Origin: Patescibacteria group bacterium
Lineage (GTDB): Bacteria > Patescibacteriota > Microgenomatia > Levybacterales > UBA12049
Length of the DNA stretch: 6,806 nucleotides
NCBI GenBank assembly: GCA_023473785.1
Contig: JAMCYD010000024.1
Location: 1 to 6,806 of the forward strand
Direction: 5' to 3'
The position numbers and the translations under genes are program-made. Below are positions 1 through 4,868 of the stretch, piece by piece (within the stretch, counting starts at the first letter, position 1; every line of letters starts with the position of its first letter). The notes below the pieces were generated by a model, which saw nothing but the letters and a program-made list of their open reading frames with translations, searched no databases and was not told where the DNA came from.

Positions 1-35
1 TTTTTTACGGTTGCTTTTATTTTTCTTTTTGGCAT
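1..35 (-). CDS. 5' end of an unidentified basic protein (partial)
   Basis: The gene starts at ATG 35 and runs leftward out of the window, so only MPKRKIKATVK is visible. That is too short to name the family. The start is well supported by a Shine-Dalgarno sequence, AAAGGAGTG on the minus strand (41-49), with 7 nt between GGAG and the ATG, and by a promoter further upstream (98-126). The start of the protein is very basic, which suits a nucleic-acid- or ribosome-binding protein, but this is only a guess. It lies downstream of tRNA-Asp on the same strand and has its own promoter, so it need not be co-transcribed with the tRNA. Confidence 0.7.
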   Translation of the reverse strand, partial: MPKRKIKATVK

Positions 36-97
36 TTATTCACTCCTTTCCAGGCAGATGTAATATTTTGAGCAGTTTAAAAGATGAGTTCGGGTTG

Positions 98-126
98 AGT
101 ATAAACCCTAAAAACAATTTTTTCAA
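98..126 (-). promoter_or_regulatory. Sigma70-type promoter for the gene starting at 35
   Basis: On the minus strand there is a -35 TTGAAA (121-126), a 17-nt spacer and a -10 TATACT (98-103). Transcription would start near 91 and give a leader of about 55 nt with a clear Shine-Dalgarno sequence before ATG 35. A 7-bp inverted repeat, GGGTTGA (92-98 on the plus strand) with TCAACCC (123-129), brackets the promoter and could be an operator or a leader hairpin. This rests on match to consensus only. Confidence 0.6.
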
Positions 127-184
127 CCCCTATTTTTCTAGAAATTGCTCAATCACTCAAATGAAGAAGAACGTGAGATGAATG

Positions 185-261
185 TGGCGGGGCCGACGAG
201 ACTCGAACTCGCGACCTCCTCCGTGACAGGGAGGCGCTCTAACCAACTGAGCTACGACCCC
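185..261 (-). tRNA. tRNA-Asp (anticodon GTC), intact
   Basis: A full cloverleaf can be folded on the minus strand. The acceptor is GGGGTCG/CGGCCCC with one G-T pair. The D-stem GCTC/GAGC has loop AGTTGGTTA. The anticodon stem CCTCC/GGAGG has loop CTGTCAC, giving anticodon GTC. The variable loop is AGGTC, and the T-stem GCGAG/CTCGT has loop TTCGAGT. The discriminator base is G, usual for Asp, and CCA is encoded at 185-187. The body is 74 nt without CCA. Immediately upstream on the same strand is a GIY-YIG gene whose stop codon falls at tRNA nucleotides 8-10. The tRNA is probably cut from a longer precursor by RNase P. Its first 28 nt also occur at 511-567. Confidence 0.97.
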
Positions 262-510
262 AAATTGTCTACAATTATTTTCTTAATTTTTTTGCCAAAT
301 CCTGTTTTGTAAAAAGCTTCTCTGCTTTTTGCATCCTCTTTACATACATAGCTTTCATAATAAACAAGTTTAAGTGGACTATTTTGTTTACTCCAATTAT
401 TGCTTCCCTGATTATGCTCTCTTACCCTAATCAAGGGATCTTTACTTGTTGACCCTACATAAACCTTGTTGTTTCTTAAGCTTTTAGCAAAATAAATATA
501 ATTCACTCTA
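234..510 (-). mobile_element. Putative GIY-YIG cassette integrated in tRNA-Asp
   Basis: The first 28 nt of tRNA-Asp occur twice in the same orientation, at 234-261 (intact gene) and at 511-567 (broken copy). The unit between the equivalent breakpoints is 277 nt, and almost all of it is the GIY-YIG gene. The simplest reading is that a cassette carrying the nuclease gene and a substitute tRNA 5' half inserted at the junction of the D-arm and anticodon stem. The tRNA was thereby rebuilt, leaving the original 5' half and its promoter stranded upstream. The duplication is seen directly; the mechanism is inferred. The alternative is a tandem tRNA-Asp duplication whose first copy lost its 3' half to the nuclease gene. 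Confidence 0.55.
252..506 (-). CDS. Single-domain GIY-YIG nuclease
   Basis: This 84-residue protein fits the stand-alone GIY-YIG (URI/UPF0213-like) nuclease domain. The first motif reads YIY at residues 3-5 in place of GIY, and the second reads YVG at 16-18. The catalytic-Arg segment RVREHN is at 27-32 (R27, H31), and the metal-ligand Glu is in REAFYKTGFG (E63). Family members are expected to nick or cut DNA; few of these small ones have a known role. The start is GTG 506 with no convincing Shine-Dalgarno sequence; the frame is closed just upstream by a TAG within the tRNA-derived repeat. The C-terminal residues LGS and the stop TAG are read from the 5' end of the intact tRNA-Asp. Having tRNA sequence on both sides suggests that the nuclease belongs to a small mobile cassette. 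The domain call is firm; the mobility role is inferred. Confidence 0.88.
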   Translation of the reverse strand: MNYIYFAKSLRNNKVYVGSTSKDPLIRVREHNQGSNNWSKQNSPLKLVYYESYVCKEDAKSREAFYKTGFGKKIKKIIVDNLGS

Positions 511-567
511 GCGCTCTAACCTCGTCCAGAGGACGATCGCCTTTGGCCGAAACTGAGCTACGACCCC
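511..567 (-). pseudogene. tRNA-Asp 5' fragment with D-loop insertion
   Basis: On the minus strand the sequence reads GGGGTCGTAGCTCAGTT (551-567), then 29 foreign nt (522-550), then GGTTAGAGCGC (511-521). With the insertion removed, this is identical to nucleotides 1-28 of the intact tRNA-Asp at 185-261. Identity also extends three T residues upstream of the tRNA 5' end. The anticodon arm, T-arm and 3' acceptor strand are absent, so it cannot be a functional tRNA. Its perfect identity to the working gene suggests either a recent duplication or ongoing gene conversion. It lies between a plausible promoter (591-619) and the GIY-YIG gene. Confidence 0.92.
522..550. repeat. 29-nt double mini-hairpin inserted in the tRNA fragment
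   Basis: Two adjacent palindromes lie on the plus strand. TCGTCCAGAGGACGA (522-536) has a perfect 6-bp stem with a 3-nt loop. TCGCCTTTGGCCGA (537-550) has a 5-bp stem with one bulged C. They share the pattern TCG(n)CC-NNN-GG(n)CGA, so one may be a diverged duplicate of the other. The block is G+C rich in an AT-rich region and splits the tRNA D-loop between AGTT and GGTTA. It looks like a small interspersed palindromic element. Whether further copies exist cannot be seen here. Confidence 0.75.
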
Positions 568-590
568 AAAATCCCAATTTGAACCTATTA

Positions 591-619
591 ATACTATCAA
601 ATTCTTGCAATCCAGTCAA
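591..619 (-). promoter_or_regulatory. Probable promoter of the tRNA fragment, GIY-YIG and tRNA-Asp unit
   Basis: On the minus strand there is a -35 TTGACT (614-619), a 17-nt spacer, and a -10 TAGTAT (591-596) preceded by TGA as an extended -10. Transcription would start near 584, about 17 nt before the tRNA-fragment 5' end, which suits a tRNA promoter. It was probably the original tRNA-Asp promoter before the cassette entered. The -10 matches consensus at only four positions. Confidence 0.45.
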
Positions 620-633
620 TGCTCTGCTATCAT
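605..633 (+). promoter_or_regulatory. polX promoter, leaderless type
   Basis: A -35 TTGCAA (605-610), a 17-nt spacer, and a -10 TATCAT (628-633) with extended TGC just before it. Transcription should start at about 640-643, at or next to ATG 643. The promoter overlaps the divergent minus-strand promoter at 591-619. It decides the polX start: an upstream in-frame ATG at 619 lies ahead of the -10 and would not be in the transcript. Confidence 0.6.
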
Positions 634-642
634 TTTTCAAGA

Positions 643-2412
643 ATGAGTAATCATGAGATTGCTAAACTTTTAAGAGAAATCGCAGCCTCATACACAATCA
701 AAAACGACAAAAAATTCCGCTTTCAAATAATTGCCTACCAAAAAGCAGCCGATGCAATAGATAATACTAATTTTGAGATTCAGGATTTATACAAAGAGAA
801 TAAACTTAATATAGTCCCCGGAATCGGTATTTCCATAAAAGGACATCTTGAAGAATTATTTCAAAAAGGTAAGGTTGCACATTTTGACTGGGTAAAAGAG
901 GGAATTTCCGAAGCTGTTTTTCCTCTTTTAGATATTCCAACCTTTGGTCCGAAAAGAGCCTATAAGCTCACAAAAGAATTTAATTTAAAAAATTCAGATA
1001 CGGTTATTGAAGATCTTGAAAAAATCGCAAAAGAAGGAAAAATATCATCTCTTAAGGGATTTGGAGAAAAATCAGAAAAAGAAATCCTAAGAGCCATAAA
1101 AGAATATAAAGAAGGAAAGAAAAAAACAATAAGAATGCCCCTTCCTTATGCCTTTGAGCTGACAGAAAAAGTAGTAGATTATCTTAAGAAATCGAATGCA
1201 ATTTTGGAGGCTAGACCTTTAGGAAGCTTAAGAAGAATGATGGCAACAGTTGGAGATGTTGACATTGCAGTTTCTACAAATAATCCCAAGCAAGCTTTAG
1301 AATATTTTGTTAATTATCCTTTTAAAGAAAGAGTTGTGGAAAAAGGTCCAACTTCAGCCTCGATTTTGGTTTCTGGAGGAAAACAGGTGGATTTAATGAC
1401 ACAACCGCCAGAAAGCTTTGGTTCGCTTCTTCAACACTTTACAGGAAGTAAAGGACATAACATCCACTTAAGAGAATTAGCTCTCAAAAAAGGTATGTCT
1501 CTTTCCGAATATGGTATCAAAAAAATATCTAAAAAAGAAGAAAATATAGAAAAATTTAACTCAGAAGAAAAATTCTACAAAGCTCTGGGAATGGATTTTG
1601 TCCCTCCTGAAATAAGAGAGGATACAGGAGAAATTGAACTTGCTCTTGAACATAAACTTCCAAATCTTGTTGAACTTAAAGATATAAAAGGTGATCTTCA
1701 TATTCATTCAAATTACCCTATTGAGCCAAGTCATGATCTAGGAAGGAATTCAATGCAAGAAATTATTAAAAAAGCAGAAGATTTAAGTTATGAATATGTT
1801 GGTTTTTCCGAACATAATCCAAGTATTTCAAAACATAAAGAAAAAGATATTGAGAAAATAATTACAAAACGAAATAAAAAAATTGAACAACTTTCTAAGA
1901 GTAATAAAAATATTCGAATAATTAATTTACTCGAAGTTGATATTATGCCTAATGGGAAGCTCGCTATTAATGAAAATTTCTTATCTTTCTTTGATGCTGT
2001 AATTGTATCCATCCACAGTTCTTTTGCAATGAATAAAAGAGAAATGACAAAAAGAGCTCTATCAGGTCTTTCCCATCCTAAAGCAAAAATATTCGGACAT
2101 CCAACAGGAAGAAAGATAAATGAAAGAAATGGTTACGAACTAGATTGGGATGAAATTTTTGAATTTGTTAAGAAACATAAAAAAGCATTAGAAATAAATG
2201 CCTGGCCTAATAGACTTGACCTTCCCGATTCAATAGTAAGAGAATCTGTAAAAAAAGGAGTTAAAATGGTTATAAATACAGACAGCCATGAAGTTTCTCA
2301 AATGGATTTAATGAAATATGGAGTTGCAGTTGCAAGAAGAGGCTGGGCCACAAAAGATGACATATTGAATACATTGCCTTATAATAGATTTATCGAGTGG
2401 ATAAAATCTTAA
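643..2412 (+). CDS. polX: DNA polymerase X with C-terminal PHP exonuclease domain
   Basis: This is a 589-residue cytoplasmic repair enzyme of the bacterial/archaeal PolX type, which fills short gaps and has a metal-dependent 3'-5' exonuclease in its PHP domain. Helix-hairpin-helix segments occur around residues 55-75, 95-111 and 135-153. The polymerase active site is GSLRR (194-198) followed by GDVD (204-207), giving D205 and D207, with the third Asp at D250 in QVDL. The PHP metal-site motifs are all present: HIH (H353, H355), SEH (H391), LLEVD (E431), SIHSS (H458), FGHPTGR (H486) and NTDSH (D547, H549). Both activities therefore look intact. Length is close to the roughly 570 residues of Bacillus PolX. 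I chose ATG 643 over ATG 619 because the promoter -10 is at 628-633 and the family usually begins near this residue. There is no Shine-Dalgarno sequence. lemA follows after 15 nt, probably on the same transcript. Confidence 0.95.
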   Translation: MSNHEIAKLLREIAASYTIKNDKKFRFQIIAYQKAADAIDNTNFEIQDLYKENKLNIVPGIGISIKGHLEELFQKGKVAHFDWVKEGISEAVFPLLDIPTFGPKRAYKLTKEFNLKNSDTVIEDLEKIAKEGKISSLKGFGEKSEKEILRAIKEYKEGKKKTIRMPLPYAFELTEKVVDYLKKSNAILEARPLGSLRRMMATVGDVDIAVSTNNPKQALEYFVNYPFKERVVEKGPTSASILVSGGKQVDLMTQPPESFGSLLQHFTGSKGHNIHLRELALKKGMSLSEYGIKKISKKEENIEKFNSEEKFYKALGMDFVPPEIREDTGEIELALEHKLPNLVELKDIKGDLHIHSNYPIEPSHDLGRNSMQEIIKKAEDLSYEYVGFSEHNPSISKHKEKDIEKIITKRNKKIEQLSKSNKNIRIINLLEVDIMPNGKLAINENFLSFFDAVIVSIHSSFAMNKREMTKRALSGLSHPKAKIFGHPTGRKINERNGYELDWDEIFEFVKKHKKALEINAWPNRLDLPDSIVRESVKKGVKMVINTDSHEVSQMDLMKYGVAVARRGWATKDDILNTLPYNRFIEWIKS

Positions 2413-2422
2413 AGGAGGTGAT
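2411..2422 (+). promoter_or_regulatory. Full-strength Shine-Dalgarno sequence of lemA
   Basis: AAAGGAGGTGAT is a near-complete complement of the 16S rRNA 3' end. It overlaps the polX stop codon (2410-2412), and GGAGG ends 9 nt before ATG 2428. It shows that this organism uses a classical anti-Shine-Dalgarno, which makes the lack of any such site at polX, murT and the minus-strand gene more notable. Confidence 0.9.
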
Positions 2423-2427
2423 TAACA

Positions 2428-2982
2428 ATGCAAACTTCTACACTTATAATTATCGGATTTCTTCTTTTAGTACTTCTTTATGTTTGGTCTATATACAATA
2501 AGTTGGCGACAACCAAAGTCAGAATTAAAGAAGCTTTAAGCGGAATTGACGTACAATTGAAAAGAAGAGTTGACTTAATACCGAATTTAATTGAAACAGT
2601 AAAAGGCTATGCAAAACACGAAAAAGAAATTTTTGAAAACGTTACTAAAGCAAGATCGGAATTATTAAAAGCAGAAACACCACAAGAAAAAGCTCAATCA
2701 AACAATGCTTTAAGCGGAGCTTTAAAATCTTTATTTGCAATTTCCGAAAACTATCCGAATTTAAAAGCAAGCCAAAACTTTTCGGAACTTCAGCAGGAAT
2801 TATCTGACACCGAAAATAAAATTGCCTATTCAAGACAATTTTACAACGGCAATGTGAGGGATTATAATACAACCTTGGTAAATTTCCCAAGCGGATTCTT
2901 TGGAAAATTATTCGGATTTAAAGAAGAAGAATTCTTTGAAGCAGAAGAGACTGAGAAAGAACCGGTTAAAGTTAAATTCTAA
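2428..2982 (+). CDS. lemA: LemA family membrane protein
   Basis: This 184-residue protein has the LemA layout. One hydrophobic segment at residues 5-22 (TLIIIGFLLLVLLYVWSI) anchors it, with a very short N-terminus. A long helical domain then begins with the family signature, about residues 40-65: RRVDLIPNLIETVKGY and AKHE. The later family block, containing ENKIAYSRQFYN and FPSGFFGKLFGF, is also present. The C-terminal tail is acidic and then basic (EETEKEPVKVKF). LemA proteins have no settled biochemical role; they are often encoded next to the protease HtpX, as here, which suggests a shared job at the membrane. The start has an excellent Shine-Dalgarno sequence. The length is typical. Confidence 0.93.
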   Translation: MQTSTLIIIGFLLLVLLYVWSIYNKLATTKVRIKEALSGIDVQLKRRVDLIPNLIETVKGYAKHEKEIFENVTKARSELLKAETPQEKAQSNNALSGALKSLFAISENYPNLKASQNFSELQQELSDTENKIAYSRQFYNGNVRDYNTTLVNFPSGFFGKLFGFKEEEFFEAEETEKEPVKVKF

Positions 2983-2989
2983 ATTAAAA

Positions 2990-3110
2990 TGTCATCTCTT
3001 CGAGCCTGAGAAGAATCTCAAAGCCGAAGGCCTGAGCACCAACGAAGGATCTAATCGATTTAAGATTCTTCACTTTTGCCTCGACGGCAAGACGGTCGTT
3101 CAGAATGACA
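2990..3110. repeat. 121-nt inverted-repeat element between lemA and htpX
   Basis: The element is bounded by TGTCAT (2990-2995) and its complement ATGACA (3105-3110). Inside, GAAGGATCT (3044-3052) pairs with AGATTCTTC (3063-3071) to make the apical stem. Smaller hairpins lie on the flanks: GCCGAAGGC (3023-3031) and GCCTCGACGGC (3078-3088). Base composition is clearly richer in G+C than the neighbours. On the minus strand it starts TGTCATTCTGAACGACCG and includes GTGAAGAATCTT. From memory, this resembles the GTCATTCTGAG...GAAGAATCT interspersed repeats seen in many bacterial genomes; I could not search for copies. Its right end touches the htpX Shine-Dalgarno sequence, so folding could affect htpX translation or lemA mRNA stability. 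Confidence 0.8.
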
Positions 3111-3115
3111 AGGAG
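3110..3115 (+). promoter_or_regulatory. Shine-Dalgarno sequence of htpX at the repeat edge
   Basis: AAGGAG lies 5 nt before ATG 3121 and shares its first base with the end of the 121-nt inverted repeat. This supports the chosen htpX start. Pairing of the repeat ends would place a stem directly against the ribosome binding site. Confidence 0.8.
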
Positions 3116-3120
3116 ATCTT

Positions 3121-4023
3121 ATGAATATTTACTCACAAATCAGTTCAAACAAATTTAAAACTTGGTTGATAATGATTCTTTTTATATTATTCATATCAAC
3201 ATTAGGTTATGTTTTTGGAAAAGCCACGGGATACGGAATGTCTTATCTTGGATTTGCACTTATTTTTTCAGGTTTAATGAGTTTTTTCAGCTATTTCTAT
3301 TCAGATAAAATGATCTTGACAATGTCAGGAGCAAGACAAATTCAAAAAAAAGACAATCCGGAACTTTTTAGAATCGTAGAAAATCTTTCTATTGGAGATG
3401 GACTCCCAATGCCAAAAGTTTACACAATTAACGATAGTGCTCCAAATGCATTTGCAACCGGACGGGATCCAAAACATGCTGTAGTCTGCGTTACAACAGG
3501 ATTAATGGATAAACTAAGCAAAGTAGAATTAGAGGGAGTAATTGCACACGAAATGTCACATGTTAAAAATTACGATATAAAACTTATGGCAATAGTAACT
3601 ATTTTAGTTGGAGTTGTTACTCTTCTTGCTGACTTTTTTATGAGAAGCCTTTGGTTTGGAGGAGGAAGACGGGATAGAGACGAAAATGGAGGAAATCTTG
3701 GAGCTATTTTTATAATTGTCGGAATAATTTTAATGATCCTCTCCCCTATAATTGCAACTCTTATTCAGCTTGCTGTATCAAGAAAAAGAGAGTATCTGGC
3801 AGATGCTTCCGGAGCATTGTTAACCCGTTATCCTGAGGGGCTTGCTTCTGCTTTGGAAAAAATTGCAAAAGATAAAGAACCGCTTGAAGCAGCAAACAAT
3901 GCAACAGCGCACCTTTATATTGCAAATCCTTTTAAAGGAAAAGACGCTACCAACTGGTTAGCAGGCTTATTCAATACCCATCCACCAATTGATGAAAGAA
4001 TAAAGATTCTAAGATCCATGTAG
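3121..4023 (+). CDS. htpX: HtpX-family membrane zinc metalloprotease (M48)
   Basis: This 300-residue M48B protease is an integral membrane enzyme that degrades damaged or misfolded membrane proteins. Two N-terminal transmembrane segments lie at about residues 14-33 and 41-60. The zinc site HEMSH is at 143-147 (H143, E144, H147), and the third ligand is E224 in REYLADASG. Two more hydrophobic segments lie at about 155-174 and 193-217. This order and the length match E. coli HtpX (293 residues). The C-terminal THPP motif (NTHPPIDERI) is also typical. ATG 3121 has a good Shine-Dalgarno sequence. It follows lemA with the 121-nt repeat between them, so the genes are probably in one operon, possibly with an attenuating hairpin. 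Its last 15 nt overlap the convergent gene at 4009-4794. Confidence 0.96.
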   Translation: MNIYSQISSNKFKTWLIMILFILFISTLGYVFGKATGYGMSYLGFALIFSGLMSFFSYFYSDKMILTMSGARQIQKKDNPELFRIVENLSIGDGLPMPKVYTINDSAPNAFATGRDPKHAVVCVTTGLMDKLSKVELEGVIAHEMSHVKNYDIKLMAIVTILVGVVTLLADFFMRSLWFGGGRRDRDENGGNLGAIFIIVGIILMILSPIIATLIQLAVSRKREYLADASGALLTRYPEGLASALEKIAKDKEPLEAANNATAHLYIANPFKGKDATNWLAGLFNTHPPIDERIKILRSM

Positions 4024-4794
4024 TAATAAATTACCTGCTCTATCTTCCTTAATTTTTCTTGCAAGTTTATTTTTATCAAGTAGCACTATTGATTCTCCTG
4101 ATTCTGCAGCACGAAACATCTCCTCATCTGCTGACATGGCAAGAGCTCTAAGTCTTAAAAATTCAGTATTAGTTAGCTCATGCTTCTTTGCAACACTTAA
4201 TAAAAAAAAATCTTTCCGAATTTTTGCAGCAATTTCTTGACTTAAAACTAATTTTGACCTAATACCTTTTTCTTTTTCTTGATCCGTTAAACTGAATAAG
4301 CCAATAATTGCCTCTACTCCGTAATTCTTTAGTAACTCTTCCCAAGTCTCAAGAGGAATATTTGACTTACCATAATCTCTATACTGTTCTATTTCAGATT
4401 CGATATACTCTACTGTAGGCTCTAAGAACAATTTATCTTCTCTGTCCTGATAAACATACCCATGACCAGTTATTACAAATGAACTTATGAGGTGAGGTGC
4501 ATTTTGTCCAAGGTAATTGTTTAGGCGTGTTTCTCCTACAGAATGGGGATAATCATCATCAATACTAGTGTAGTCTTCAACCCAAATATCTGGAACAATC
4601 GCTAGATTCTTATCAAAAGAAAAAAGGACTGCCACACCTTTTCTTTTTACATTATTGATTCCTATATCTCTTAAATCAAAAGCTTCATGTTTTCCTTCTT
4701 CTTCAGACAAAGGTTTTATTGCTTGCAGCCTTCTATTGAATTCACCCACAAAATCAGGTTTTACTAACTGCGATTCTCTTTGTTCTAGAGTCAT
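4009..4794 (-). CDS. Uncharacterised 261-residue soluble protein
   Basis: I do not recognise a family. The protein is charged, with no signal peptide or transmembrane segment, so it is probably cytoplasmic. The middle (about residues 50-110) looks like alternating strands, including GVAVLFSFDKNLAIVPDIWV and SSFVITGHGYVY, with an acidic SIDDDYPHS stretch between them. The C-terminal half (about 150-261) looks mainly helical and rich in Lys, Glu and Arg. No metal-binding or nucleotide-binding motif is evident. The start at ATG 4794 is supported by a very good promoter whose -10 ends 8 nt before the ATG, with no Shine-Dalgarno sequence. The gene is convergent with htpX and overlaps it tail to tail by 15 nt; murT diverges from it. 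The long open frame and the promoter make it a real gene. It may be an accessory or lineage-specific gene. Confidence 0.85.
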   Translation of the reverse strand: MTLEQRESQLVKPDFVGEFNRRLQAIKPLSEEEGKHEAFDLRDIGINNVKRKGVAVLFSFDKNLAIVPDIWVEDYTSIDDDYPHSVGETRLNNYLGQNAPHLISSFVITGHGYVYQDREDKLFLEPTVEYIESEIEQYRDYGKSNIPLETWEELLKNYGVEAIIGLFSLTDQEKEKGIRSKLVLSQEIAAKIRKDFFLLSVAKKHELTNTEFLRLRALAMSADEEMFRAAESGESIVLLDKNKLARKIKEDRAGNLLLHGS

Positions 4795-4802
4795 AGCTGA
4801 GA

Positions 4803-4831
4803 ATTATACTAGAGCCAAACTCATTTGTCTA
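4803..4831 (-). promoter_or_regulatory. Promoter of the 261-residue gene, leaderless type
   Basis: On the minus strand there is a -35 TAGACA (4826-4831), a 17-nt spacer and a perfect -10 TATAAT (4803-4808). The expected start of transcription is about 4796-4798, leaving at most 2-4 nt before ATG 4794. This is the best promoter match in the window. It is divergent from, and close to, the murT promoter. Confidence 0.75.
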
Positions 4832-4833
4832 AA

Positions 4834-4862
4834 ATGATAAATTAAATCAATAGTGTTAAAAT
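4834..4862 (+). promoter_or_regulatory. murT promoter, leaderless type
   Basis: A -35 ATGATA (4834-4839, four of six matches), a 17-nt spacer, and a -10 TAAAAT (4857-4862) preceded by TGT as an extended -10. The -10 ends 6 nt before ATG 4869, so transcription should begin at the A of the start codon. There is no Shine-Dalgarno sequence. Confidence 0.55.
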
Positions 4863-4868
4863 AACCTA

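Noticed and set aside
185..567. GIY-YIG as a homing endonuclease inside a tRNA intron
   Set aside because: The tRNA at 185-261 is uninterrupted and folds fully; the ORF lies before its 5' end, and the second tRNA piece is a duplicate and not the missing half of a split gene.
619..642. Alternative polX start at ATG 619
   Set aside because: It lies upstream of the promoter -10 (628-633), lacks a Shine-Dalgarno sequence, and adds eight residues (MLCYHFSR) unlike the family N-terminus.
1788..2012. Minus-strand open frame inside polX
   Set aside because: It lies wholly within the PHP domain of polX, whose conserved motifs fix the real frame.
2645..2890. Minus-strand open frame inside lemA
   Set aside because: It is the antisense of well-conserved LemA sequence and has no start signals.
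2990..3110. Rho-independent terminator after lemA
   Set aside because: The structure is long and composite, with no T-run after the closing stem, and is followed at once by the htpX Shine-Dalgarno sequence.
2900..3124. 74-residue open frame through the end of lemA and the 121-nt repeat
   Set aside because: It is in another frame of lemA, then reads through an inverted repeat; composition is not protein-like and it has no ribosome binding site.
4655..4837. Plus-strand 60-residue open frame
   Set aside because: It is antisense to the start of the 261-residue gene and has no ribosome binding site or promoter.
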